This document shows positions 52,829 to 61,046 of a DNA stretch of 64,000 nt, one piece after another. The position numbers and the translations under genes were made by a program. Under the pieces are notes generated by a model. The model made no database searches. It had not been told where the DNA came from and saw only the letters and a program-made list of their open reading frames with translations. This DNA comes from Jiella pacifica. GTDB lineage: Bacteria; Pseudomonadota; Alphaproteobacteria; Rhizobiales; Rhizobiaceae. Each line of letters begins with the position of its first letter. The first letter of the stretch is position 1. The stretch lies in assembly GCF_010500815.1 (NCBI RefSeq), contig NZ_JAAAMG010000011.1, forward strand, positions 119,448-183,447. Reading direction: 5' to 3'.

Positions 52829-53490
52829 TCATGGTCGACGTGCCGCCAGTTGAAGTGGTGGGTTCTCCGGGACGGAATTTCGCTGGATCTCATGCGAAAG
52901 CGCCATGGCAAGGGCCTCCATGCGCAGCGGCTTCTCGAGCCTCACCACGGATGCATGGCCCCATTCGCCGCGGCCGGCACTGGAGCCGCGCTCGGCGATG
53001 ACGAGAACGGGCAGCCCCGCATAAGGACCCGGCGGACCATCCCTGAGGTGCGGCAAGGCGGGGTCTACGACCGCTTCGTCGAGCAGCGCGAGATCGAACC
53101 GGTCGCCGTCCCGGGCAACGGCATCGAGTGCCACTTGCGTCTGGCCGAACCCGACTGCCTCGTAGCCGAGATGCGCCAGCATCTCCTCCAGCAGCGTCCG
53201 CCGCTGCCGGTCGGGGTCGAGGACGAGGATCGTCTCGCCGTTACCTCTGGGGATGTCCCGGCTGAGCGCCGCCGCATCCTCCTCCTCGATGGGCAGGAGG
53301 TCGCTGCGGGGGAAATAGGCTTCGATGCTGCTTCCCTTGCCGACCTTGCTTCTGACGTCGAGCGTACCCTTGTGCGCCGTCACGATGCCGTGGACCGCCG
53401 ATAGCCCCAGCCCAGTCCCTTCTCCCACCGCCTTCGTGGTGAAGAACGGCTCGAACATGCGGTGGAGGGTCTCGGTTGTGCGAGTTCTTC
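52829..53490 (-). pseudogene. 5'-truncated hybrid histidine kinase
   Basis: The recognisable frame carries [20 protein letters not shown], the F and G2 boxes of a HATPase, followed by a receiver-like domain ([41 protein letters not shown]). Just upstream of the first ATG an in-frame TGA (about 53492) ends the homology, and no HisKA, N-box or G1 box exists anywhere 5'. A promoter-bearing segment for the antiporter gene now fills that place. So the protein, if made from the ATG at 53458, could not autophosphorylate; it may still act as a phosphoacceptor. Confidence 0.7.
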
Positions 53491-53590
53491 AGGAGCAACT
53501 GCTGGACAGCATCCTCCGCCGTCCCAGTTGGATCGGAACGTCGAGGCGCGTCTTCCTCGATCACATCCCATCAAGGACCAGACACGCCTC

Positions 53591-54622
53591 ATGCCCGACT
53601 TCGGATCGCTCGGCCTCGCCGGCAATCTCATCATTTTCGCCCTCGCTGCCGCCGCAATCGGCTATGCCGGCGTCAAGCTGTCCGGCGTCGCCGACGAACT
53701 TGCCGACCGCACCGGTCTCGGCGAAATCGTCGCGGGCGCGCTCTTCGTCGGCGCCGCCACGTCGCTGCCGGGAGCGATCACCTCGGTGTCCACCGCCTAT
53801 CAGGGGTTTCCGGAACTTGCGATCGGCAACGCGCTCGGCGGGCTGACCGCGCAGACCCTCTTCATCGCCATCGCCGACCTGTTCTATCGCCGCGCCAATC
53901 TCGAGCATGCCGCGGCCTCTCCCGTCGCCATGGTCCAAGGCATTCTTCTCAACGCGATGATCTGCATCGCGCTTCTGGGTTCGGTCACGACGGGCATCGC
54001 GTTCTTCGGCACGCATCCGGTCTCGATCCTCCTGCCGATCGTCTACATCATCGGGCTCTTCATGCTGCGGCGGATCCGCACCGAGGACATGTGGCGCGCG
54101 ACGCAAACCGACGAAACGCGCGAGGAGGAGTCCGATCCGGCGGACAGCGACGACGAGCGCAGCGACAAGACGCTGTGGATCCGGTTCGTCATCTATGGCG
54201 CCATCACGGCGTTCGCCGGCTATGCGATCGGCGAGGCCTCGATCGCCATCGTCGGCCTGACCGGCGTCTCGCAGACCCTGTTCGGCACGACCTTCACCGC
54301 CATCGCCAATTCGCTGCCGGAACTCGTCACGGCGATCGCGGCGGTGCGCATCGGTGCCGTCAGCCTCGCCGTCGGCAACATCATCGGCGGCAACGCCTTC
54401 GAGGTGCTGTTCCTGTCGCTGGCCGATTTCGTCACGCCGGAATCGATCTATCGCGCGGTCACGCCCGACGATCAGGCGACCGCGCTCTTCGCCATGCTGA
54501 TGGTCACGGTCATCCTGCTCGGCATGATGAAGCGGGAGAAGCGCGGCTTCCTGAACATCGGTTTCGAATCGACGATCGTCTTCGTGCTCTACGCCCTGTC
54601 GGTTCTCGTGATCGCCCTGTGA
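53591..54622 (+). CDS. Calcium/cation antiporter (CaCA family)
   Basis: 343 residues, predicted 10-11 membrane segments in two inverted halves. Alpha-1 repeat LGEIVAGALFVGAATSLPGA with AIGNALGGLTAQTLF, and alpha-2 repeat FGTTFTAIANSLPELVTAIA with AVGNIIGGNAFEVLF are the two ion-binding signatures of Ca2+/Na+ or H+ exchangers. A charged cytosolic loop (TREEESDPADSDDERSDK) separates the halves. The hydrolase gene starts in its stop (GTGA). The start at 53591 is the first in the conserved frame. Confidence 0.9.
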   Translation: MPDFGSLGLAGNLIIFALAAAAIGYAGVKLSGVADELADRTGLGEIVAGALFVGAATSLPGAITSVSTAYQGFPELAIGNALGGLTAQTLFIAIADLFYRRANLEHAAASPVAMVQGILLNAMICIALLGSVTTGIAFFGTHPVSILLPIVYIIGLFMLRRIRTEDMWRATQTDETREEESDPADSDDERSDKTLWIRFVIYGAITAFAGYAIGEASIAIVGLTGVSQTLFGTTFTAIANSLPELVTAIAAVRIGAVSLAVGNIIGGNAFEVLFLSLADFVTPESIYRAVTPDDQATALFAMLMVTVILLGMMKREKRGFLNIGFESTIVFVLYALSVLVIAL

Positions 54623-55509
54623 CGAGCGAGACCGTCGACCTCGACGACATCTCCGTTGCGGTCTGCGATTCGCCCGCCCACCCGGGATGCCGGAACGTGC
54701 CGCTCATGCTGCTGCACGGAGCGGTCCAGACGCGGACCATCTGGCAGGACCAGTTCGAGGCCCTGGCCGGCACGCGGCGTCTGGTGGCGGTCGATCTGCG
54801 TGGTCATGGCGAGACCATGCTGGGGTCACGTCGCATGAGCGTGGAACAGATGGCCGCCGATGCACTCGCTATCCTCGACGCGTTGCAGATCCGGCAGGCG
54901 GCGATATGCGGCGTGTCGCTCGGCGGCATGGTCGCCCTCGAACTGGCGGAGCGGACCCCCGACAGGATCGCGTCCCTCATCCTCGCCAACACACCCACAT
55001 CCCTCACCTCGACCCGGTGGCTTCGCAGTCTGGTCGATCGCGTCGACCCGCAGGATCTCCTGCCCTTCGCCTTCCGCCTCTTCGGCCGAAAGCGCGCCGC
55101 CCGGCTCGGCCTGGCTCTGGCGTCGCGGCTGGTGGGGCCTCATTGGGTCGGCACGACGGCTCGCCGGCATTTCATCGACGGCTTCGCACGCATGTCCCCG
55201 AAGGCCATCGTCGCCACCTACCGGGCGATCGTCGAGGCGCGTCCCGTCGATGCTGCCTCCATCCGCTGTCCGATCCTGCTCATCGAAGGCAATGCGGACG
55301 CGACCTCGGTCAACGCCCAGATGGACGAACTCGGGGCGCAGACGCCCCACGCCCGGATCGAGACCATGCCGGCCGGACATGTCGCATCCCTCGACGATCC
55401 CGCTGCGTTCAACCGTCTCCTCTTGCGCTTCCTCGATCGGCACGACCCGCCCTGTGTCCGAACGGCTGCGGCCATTTGGTCGTCTCCAGCCGATCCCGGT
55501 CGGCCCTGA
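54619..55509 (+). CDS. Alpha/beta hydrolase
   Basis: 296 residues from a GTG start coupled to the antiporter. It shows MLLHGAVQTRTIWQDQFEAL (oxyanion), VAVDLRGHGETMLG, nucleophile GVSLGGMVALELAERTPDRI (Ser about 98), LLIEGNADATSVN (acid region) and PAGHVASLDDPAAF (His about 253). The family includes 3-oxoadipate enol-lactonases and esterases; the serine elbow rules out an Asp-type epoxide hydrolase. The physiological substrate is unknown. The C-terminal end lies opposite the App1 remnant by 100 bases. Confidence 0.85.
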   Translation: MTSETVDLDDISVAVCDSPAHPGCRNVPLMLLHGAVQTRTIWQDQFEALAGTRRLVAVDLRGHGETMLGSRRMSVEQMAADALAILDALQIRQAAICGVSLGGMVALELAERTPDRIASLILANTPTSLTSTRWLRSLVDRVDPQDLLPFAFRLFGRKRAARLGLALASRLVGPHWVGTTARRHFIDGFARMSPKAIVATYRAIVEARPVDAASIRCPILLIEGNADATSVNAQMDELGAQTPHARIETMPAGHVASLDDPAAFNRLLLRFLDRHDPPCVRTAAAIWSSPADPGRP

Positions 55510-55770
55510 TTTCATCGCCCATGCGTTCGGCCGTCCCCGGCTCGACCAGGCCGAGTTCCTCCGCCTTGTGAGCGGCAGCGTCGAGCGCCGGAGCCCAGAC
55601 GATCGGCACCCCGGCAAAGGCGATCTCGTCGATCGCCTTCTGGACGCCCGCCCTGAAGCCCTTGGGCGTGACGTCCCGCAGGAACACCGCCCGGATGCGG
55701 CCGGGATGGTTTGCGACGGCCTCCGAATAGATCGCGGCGTCGCTTTGTCTTCAAGCTGTTCCTCACTCCG
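55409..55770 (-). pseudogene. Truncated App1-like (DUF2183) phosphatase-domain remnant
   Basis: The frame reads SDAAIYSEAVANHPGRIRAV then FLRDVTPKGFRAGVQKAIDE and IAFAGVPIVWAPALDAAAHK. This is the end of the DUF2183/App1 phosphatidate-phosphatase domain (GQSDxxIYAEIVRxHPGRIxAVYxRDV). An in-frame TGA lies immediately upstream of RQSDAA, and the catalytic DxD half (DGTI-type motifs) is not found 5'. The gene has thus lost its front half. The tail overlaps the convergent hydrolase gene. Confidence 0.6.
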
Positions 55771-56096
55771 GTCTTCCATGTCGCCATCCGCTCGATCTTC
55801 GGCAGGAAGTGAGGCCATCACCTCGCAGCTTGACGGAATGTGATGTCGCAATCGCCTTGACCGCAAGGATACGAATGGGGTGAGCCGACACATGCCGGTG
55901 AAGGACTGCTTCCGGGGGCTTGAGGCGATAATCTCCAAAGGCGGCAGCTGTGGCGCATGGAAAGTGCAGGCTAGTTCGCACGATCTTTCGTTGGCGAGAA
56001 AGATCATTCGATTGCAGGACGCGAAGGTTGGAGAAAGCGGCAAAAACCTTGGGGGTAGTTGGCCGGCGCGTCGCCGACCCGAAAAGGACCCCTGCC
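55771..56096. other. Intergenic stretch before the crystallin-like gene
   Basis: No gene is convincing. It should contain the promoter of the following secreted protein gene. It also includes the break point of the App1-like remnant. No notable repeat was seen. Confidence 0.4.
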
Positions 56097-56597
56097 ATGA
56101 TCTTCAAACGTCTTGCCCAAGCGCTCGCCCTTCTCGCCGCCATGCCGCATGGATCGCTGCATGCGACCCCCGTATTCGACGACGCGGTGCCGGCATGGGC
56201 CAAGTCGCGGCCGCTGAAACTCGATCCGGCCAGGTTCCGGCCTGTCTCGATCCTGCCGATGGCGGTCAGGAACAAGGGATGCACCTTCTACGAGCACCGC
56301 AATGGTGGCGGCGAGGCGTGGCGCAAGACCGTGAGCTGGCTCGCCTACAGCAACAGCTCGACCGACACCTATGCCCAGTACGTCACCACGGTCGGTTCCT
56401 GGTGGAACGACAGGATCTCGTCCATTCGCTGCGATGAGAGCGCCAGCGTGCGGTGCTCGGCCGAAGTCTGGCGCGACGTCAATCGCGGCGGCGGCGACGC
56501 GATCTTCTGGGGCTCGCAAGGCATGGTCAATCTCGACAAATACGGCTGGAACGACATCGTCTCCTCCTACATGGTCTTCTGCGACCGCTTGAAATGA
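56097..56597 (+). CDS. Secreted protein with beta-gamma-crystallin-type Ca2+ motifs
   Basis: 166 residues. A signal peptide (MIFKRLAQALALLAAMPHGS, cut near LHATPVF) precedes a mature part with KGCTFYEHRNGGGEAWRKTV, WWNDRISSIRCDE, VRCSAEVWRDVNRGGGDAIF and WNDIVSSYMVFCDRLK. The N-D-x-x-S-S motifs (about 104 and 151) are the signature Ca2+-binding loops of microbial beta-gamma-crystallins, and the WRDVNRGGGDAIF and YEHRNGGGEAW blocks are the paired Greek-key strands. Cysteines (C65-like, C113, C120, C161 region) could form disulphides. The biological role is unknown; a Ca2+-stabilised envelope or extracellular protein is the best guess. Confidence 0.7.
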   Translation: MIFKRLAQALALLAAMPHGSLHATPVFDDAVPAWAKSRPLKLDPARFRPVSILPMAVRNKGCTFYEHRNGGGEAWRKTVSWLAYSNSSTDTYAQYVTTVGSWWNDRISSIRCDESASVRCSAEVWRDVNRGGGDAIFWGSQGMVNLDKYGWNDIVSSYMVFCDRLK

Positions 56598-56686
56598 CGC
56601 GCCGGGCCCCGGCTGGCGGCAAGCTGCAGGCCGGGGCGACCAGCGAATCAAGATTTGGATTGGCGCTGGCGCCGGGTGGCGATGTC

Positions 56687-57664
56687 CTATCGCTTCACCA
56701 GTGGTCCCGCCGCCTCGCTGATCGTCTGGACGACACGCCCATCAAAGACGCCACCGGAAAGCCGCACCCAGCGCTGGTCGTGGTCCTTGTCGACCTTTGC
56801 AATCCCAATCACTGCATCGGACATCGTCTCCTGCCCGAGATTGCGATCGATCACGACGACGACGAAGGGATCGGGCGACGAATGTCCGGCGCGTTCCGGA
56901 AATGACCACAGCAGGCCGTCCGCTCCCTGTGCCGCGATGCCTGCGGCGATCGCAAGTTCCAGCGCTTGCGCGGCGGGCGCGATCTCATCCGTGACGGTGT
57001 CGTCATGCACGGTCGAAACGACGGACGGATATGGCGTCGGCGGTAAGGCCGCAGCGGTCTGCGGGTCGCTCCAGTCTGCCAGGTCGTCGATCGGGTCGAG
57101 CGACAGGCAGGCGCACGGCAGGCAGTTCCGTCCGGCCGCTTCCTCGTCCGCGATCTCGCGGCGCGAGGCCGTCAGCAGCATGGCAGAGAGCTTCGCCGTC
57201 GGTTGCGTGACGAAGCGCCATGCGACGTGGGGGCCCACGCCGAACGCCTCGGCGTCCGCGACATTCTCGGCCTCGTAGGAATCGATCGCGTCCAGGCGGA
57301 TCGCAGGCCCGAGATTGTAGCGCTGGAGGTCGATGAACGAGACCTCGACACGATCGATCGTCTGTTGCCCGTAACGAAGGACGTAGCGCGCGCGCTGCAG
57401 CGGCTGTTCTTCGAGATCGACGAGAAGAAGCGCCTGCTCGATCGCCGAGAGGTCGGCGCCCGGTTCGACCCTGCCGCCACTTTCGCCCAGCAGCGTCATC
57501 AGAGCCTGGTCCAGTTCGGCAGGATCGATGGAGGCGTAGCCGTCGCGCATGACATAGGCCGTCGCGGCGCCATCGACGGAGAGCGGCTTTGCCGGCGCGT
57601 CGGTCGCGCCCGCGAGCACGAGGAGAACGGCAGGGAAGACATGCAGGATCGAGGCGCGGGACAT
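56687..57664 (-). CDS. Secreted hypothetical protein, 325 aa
   Basis: MSRASILHVFPAVLLVLAGA forms a signal peptide (cut near TDAPAKPLS). The mature protein contains SFIDLQRYNLGPAIRLDAID, GPHVAWRFVTQPTAKLSAML and a cysteine cluster GRNCLPCACLSLDP. The C-terminal part, PFVVVVIDRNLGQETMSDAV then IGIAKVDKDHDQRWVRLSGG, is well ordered. No family was recognised. It is convergent with the crystallin-like gene and divergent from another secreted protein gene, forming a patch of unknown exported proteins. Confidence 0.7.
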   Translation of the reverse strand: MSRASILHVFPAVLLVLAGATDAPAKPLSVDGAATAYVMRDGYASIDPAELDQALMTLLGESGGRVEPGADLSAIEQALLLVDLEEQPLQRARYVLRYGQQTIDRVEVSFIDLQRYNLGPAIRLDAIDSYEAENVADAEAFGVGPHVAWRFVTQPTAKLSAMLLTASRREIADEEAAGRNCLPCACLSLDPIDDLADWSDPQTAAALPPTPYPSVVSTVHDDTVTDEIAPAAQALELAIAAGIAAQGADGLLWSFPERAGHSSPDPFVVVVIDRNLGQETMSDAVIGIAKVDKDHDQRWVRLSGGVFDGRVVQTISEAAGPLVKR

Positions 57665-57816
57665 GAGCTTTTCCTATGGACGAAGGCGTCTCTTCGGGCT
57701 GCGCAAGGGTGCCATTGCTAAGGCCGCGCGGCATCCACCAATTGGGGGATGATTGCCGCGTCGATGAGGATCATAGTCGAGGCATGAATGCCTCCGTCCT
57801 CCAACCGAGATGCGCC

Positions 57817-58323
57817 ATGTCTCTTCCTGGTCGTCGCCGAAGTCTGTCTCGTGCCCTCGCCTGTCTGATCGCAGCCGTCTCCACTGGACCGGCCATCGCC
57901 GATCCGCTGGACGACCATCTCCTCAGGCAATTGTCCTGCATCGATCCGCCCTCACCGCTCGCCGGCTTGATCGCGCTCGAAAATCAGGGGCGCTTCGACG
58001 CCTCGCAGGGGGAGCGGCGCGACAGCGCGACCTGCTGGAGCCTGAAGCCGGCGCTCGAACTCGGCGACGTCGCCTTCGACCATATCTGCGCCGCCACCGA
58101 GGATCCGCTGCTCATCGCGCAGTTTCCCGCCTTCTTCTGGCGCGGACGCGGAACCTCGCCGGGCGAGACGCTCGTCCTGACCACGAAGGAGCCTGTCGCA
58201 CGGATGAAGGAATGGGCCGCCGCCCATCTCAGCAACGATGGAATCCCCGTTTCGATCGGCGCCGATGCCTGGGTCGACGGCGAGACGGAGGTGGAATGCC
58301 GCAAGACCCTCTCATGGCCGTGA
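57817..58323 (+). CDS. Secreted hypothetical protein, about 168 aa
   Basis: MSLPGRRRSLSRALACLIAA is a basic-then-hydrophobic signal peptide (cut near GPAIADPLD). The mature part is acidic to neutral with LRQLSCIDPPSPLAGLIALE, HICAATEDPLLIAQFPAFFW and WAAAHLSNDGIPVSIGADAW. Cysteine residues at three places may form disulphides. No family is recognised. The in-frame ATG at 57784 would lengthen the leader by 11 residues and is an alternative start. Confidence 0.6.
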   Translation: MSLPGRRRSLSRALACLIAAVSTGPAIADPLDDHLLRQLSCIDPPSPLAGLIALENQGRFDASQGERRDSATCWSLKPALELGDVAFDHICAATEDPLLIAQFPAFFWRGRGTSPGETLVLTTKEPVARMKEWAAAHLSNDGIPVSIGADAWVDGETEVECRKTLSWP

Positions 58324-58454
58324 GGCGGTCGCCATGCAGGCCTTTCGACCCTTCCTTTGTATCCCTACGCCCTCACCCGCAATGCCGACAAGGACAAGAC
58401 CCATGAAATGGCTGCTCGACTGTAGCATCGCGCCACGCCAAGAGGACGACCCCC

Positions 58455-58892
58455 ATGCGCAGACTCGTCGACCATGAGCCTCGCGCTGGCCTGAGAGCCT
58501 CCGGCAAGGCCGTTCTCACTGTTTGTCTGGTCGCTGCCGCCGCTTTGCCGGCGCCCTCGACCTTCGCCCAGAGAAAAATTGCCGATCCTCACATGAGCGT
58601 CTGGAGCGTGTCCGGTCACTTCACCTTGAACGTCCACGGGACGCTCGAGGATGGAACCGTCTGCCCGCCCTCCGCAAACCGGCTGACGGTCAGCATCGAC
58701 GGCCCAAGTGGGCGAACCTATGCCCACGGCTTCAGCGTCGACGACGAAAGCCATCCCGCGGCGGCAGAAGTCCTCGGCAGGCGCGGCTTCTGCTCGATCC
58801 CTTTCGACGGCGAGATCACCTATCGCTGGCATCATATCAAGCACGCCGTGATCAGGGCGACGATGGTAGGAATGCCAGAGCCCGCTCCGTGA
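58455..58892 (+). CDS. Secreted hypothetical protein, 145 aa
   Basis: The leader is longer than usual (MRRLVDHEPRAGLRASGKAV then LTVCLVAAAALPAPSTFA, cut near AQRKIAD). The mature domain reads HMSVWSVSGHFTLNVHGTLE, VCPPSANRLTVSIDGPSGRT and RRGFCSIPFDGEITYRWHHI; it looks like a small beta-rich fold with one disulphide. No known family is recognised. It lies in tandem with the other unknown exported proteins. Confidence 0.55.
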   Translation: MRRLVDHEPRAGLRASGKAVLTVCLVAAAALPAPSTFAQRKIADPHMSVWSVSGHFTLNVHGTLEDGTVCPPSANRLTVSIDGPSGRTYAHGFSVDDESHPAAAEVLGRRGFCSIPFDGEITYRWHHIKHAVIRATMVGMPEPAP

Positions 58893-59642
58893 ATGCTTGG
58901 ATAGGGCGGCGTGAAAAACTAGGCTGGGAGCGGCGCCGGTCGGGCTCCCGCGCAATAATATGATTGGTGATCTTCGAATAAATTTCCTGTTTCATGGGTG
59001 ACGCCTTTCGCCTCAAGGGTTGATGTCCCGGCGCTAAGGCTTCCCCCCTTCCGGAGGGATCTTCCTTTCGTGCCTGAACCCCTGCACAGCGCGAGCGACC
59101 CGAAAAACCAAACGCAAAGAGGCGCGCGTCAGCGCAGCCATATTCGGGGCGTTCGATGAAATTCCGGGGATGGGTCAACGGTCTTCTCGGGAACCGTCAG
59201 GCGGGCTTGGTGCGAAAAGCGCGCCTTGGCCCGCCTTACGGCGGAAGGCCGTTGACCCGCGGCCGTAGGCGTCCTCCGAATTTCATGTAAGCTGGAAAGC
59301 GGGGTTCCAAGCGCGTGACGACGCGCGCTCAGGCAATAAGCCGGGCACCGCTGAAGGCGGAGTCCGTCCTTTGATCTCTGCCAGTGATCGTCACCCGGAT
59401 GGGCCGAAACCGTCCCCGGCGGGTTCGGTGGACGCGGCCCGCCGCCGGAATAGAGCGCGGTGCGCCAGAGGGCGCGCGGCAGCCAAATTTGCGGACAGCC
59501 GTTAAGCGTGCCCGCTCAAAGATTTACGCGGTCGGAGCGAAATCACAAAACTGGCAACGCACGGAATCTTTCCCTCCCAGTCGTTGAAGTGGGGTAAGGT
59601 CGTCAGTCCCGTATAGGACGGGTGCGGCCAAGTGGAGTTCGC
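58893..59642. other. Gene-poor region with a structured element
   Basis: No gene is convincing over 750 bases. A weak hairpin, GGGAGC with GCTCCC (58926-58931 and 58944-58949), may end the preceding gene. The notable item is the nested inverted repeat at 59156-59286. The last 60 bases hold the ribosome site of the EAL gene. Confidence 0.5.
59156..59286. repeat. 131-nt nested inverted-repeat element (possible structured RNA)
   Basis: Outer stem ATGAAATTC / GAATTTCAT (59156-59164 and 59278-59286). Middle stem GGGTCAACGGTCTTC / GAAGGCCGTTGACCC (59172-59186 and 59244-59258), 15 pairs with one position that is a G-U wobble in RNA. Inner CCGT / ACGG (59194-59197 and 59238-59241) and AGGCGGGC / GCCCGCCT (59199-59206 and 59229-59236), capped by a GCGaaaaGC-like tip. 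The stems are coaxial, like a long rod. No homologous RNA family was recognised. Confidence 0.6.
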
Positions 59643-60887
59643 ATGCCCCGGCACCTGTTTGGCCAATCCGGAACGGCAACGGATCTTCCGCCTCACATGG
59701 CGGAAGCGATGGAACGTGTTCTGGTCGCAAGCCGGCTCCATCTTGGGATGGATATTGCGTTCATCACCGAGTTTCTCGGAAAGGACCGCATCTTTCGAGG
59801 TGTCAGCTCGGCGGAGCCGTCGCCGCTCCGGGCGGGGACCGTCATGCCGATGGCGGCCCGCTACTGCGCTCACGTCATCGCGGGTGGGCTTCCGGAGCTG
59901 ATACCGGATACAGGACTTGTCCCGCTGTGCCAGGCACTGCCTGAAACCAAATCACTGCCGATCGGCGCGCATCTCAGCGTACCGATCCGCCTTGAAAGCG
60001 GGCGGTTATTCGGGACATTCTGTTGCCTTAGCCATACGCCGAGGCCATCTCTGAATGCCAGAGATCTCGAACTGATGCGCATATTTGCAAGTCTGATCGC
60101 GTCCGCCCTCGACAATCATCTCGTTGCGGAGCTCGAGCGCGACGCACAATTCGGGGAGCTGCAAGCGGCGATCGAGGCGGGCGATCGCTGCATCGTCTTT
60201 CAACCCATCGTGCGAATTTCCGATCTCTCAGTTGTGGGCGTGGAAGCTCTGTCCCGCTTCTGGACGGAGCCGCGCCGGGGACCCGATGTCTGGTTCGAAA
60301 CCGCCAGCGCGATCGGCCAGGGCCCGAGCCTCGAGCTGCTAGCGGTGCGGAAAGCTTTGCAGGCTGCAGCCAGCCTCCCTGACCATCTCTCCGTGAACGT
60401 CAATATTTCGCCAAGCACGATGACTTGCGGCGATGTCGCCGATGCGCTTGGCGGATTTGACCCGCGGCGGATCGTCATCGAGCTGACCGAACATGTTCCG
60501 ATCGCAGATTATGCCCCCATTCTTCGGGCTCTCCGGCCGCTCCGAAAGAAAGGCATTCGGATTGCCATCGACGATGCGGGGGCAGGCTATTCGAGCCTGC
60601 GGCACGTCCTGGTGCTGAAGCCCGACATCATCAAACTCGACACCAGCATGATCCGCACCATCAGTGGCGATCGCACGCGCCAGGCAATGGTCATGGCGCT
60701 CGCCCAATTTGCCCTGAAAACGAGAATCCGGCTCGTAGCAGAAGGCGTCGAAACGCAGGCGGAATTCGAGACGCTTCGCAAACTCAAAGTCACGCACGGC
60801 CAAGGCTATTACTTTGCCGTTCCGATGGATGTGCAGCATCTTCAGACATTTTGTGCGCAGAGGTTGAAGTACGGATCGGCCTCATAA
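59643..60887 (+). CDS. GAF-EAL cyclic-di-GMP phosphodiesterase
   Basis: 414 residues. An N-terminal GAF domain (MAEAMERVLVASRLHLGMDI to LSVPIRLESGRLFGTFCCLS, about 25-150) is followed by an EAL domain (about 175-405). Catalytic positions are seen: EALSRF, NVNISPS, VIELTEH, IAIDDAGAGYSSLRHV, KPDIIKLD, LVAEGVET and the QGYYF motif. The DDFGTGYSSL block reads DDAGAGYSSL, but both Asp are present, so activity is likely. It would hydrolyse c-di-GMP, lowering biofilm and favouring motility. GGAG precedes the ATG at 59643. Confidence 0.88.
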   Translation: MPRHLFGQSGTATDLPPHMAEAMERVLVASRLHLGMDIAFITEFLGKDRIFRGVSSAEPSPLRAGTVMPMAARYCAHVIAGGLPELIPDTGLVPLCQALPETKSLPIGAHLSVPIRLESGRLFGTFCCLSHTPRPSLNARDLELMRIFASLIASALDNHLVAELERDAQFGELQAAIEAGDRCIVFQPIVRISDLSVVGVEALSRFWTEPRRGPDVWFETASAIGQGPSLELLAVRKALQAAASLPDHLSVNVNISPSTMTCGDVADALGGFDPRRIVIELTEHVPIADYAPILRALRPLRKKGIRIAIDDAGAGYSSLRHVLVLKPDIIKLDTSMIRTISGDRTRQAMVMALAQFALKTRIRLVAEGVETQAEFETLRKLKVTHGQGYYFAVPMDVQHLQTFCAQRLKYGSAS

Positions 60888-61046
60888 GCAGGAGCGATTT
60901 TTTTGAGTGCCGGGTTGTTCATCGCCGCGAGAAATCGCCGCTTTGGAAGCGGCGCGTGATCATCATTGCAGCAGACTTTCTAAGTCTCTGAGATAAAAGC
61001 ATTTACCTCCTCATGCTACCGATGGCGTGCTGAGAGGGGGACAGCC

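Noticed and set aside
60896..60904. T-tract after the EAL gene as a terminator
   Set aside because: No stable hairpin immediately upstream could be drawn.
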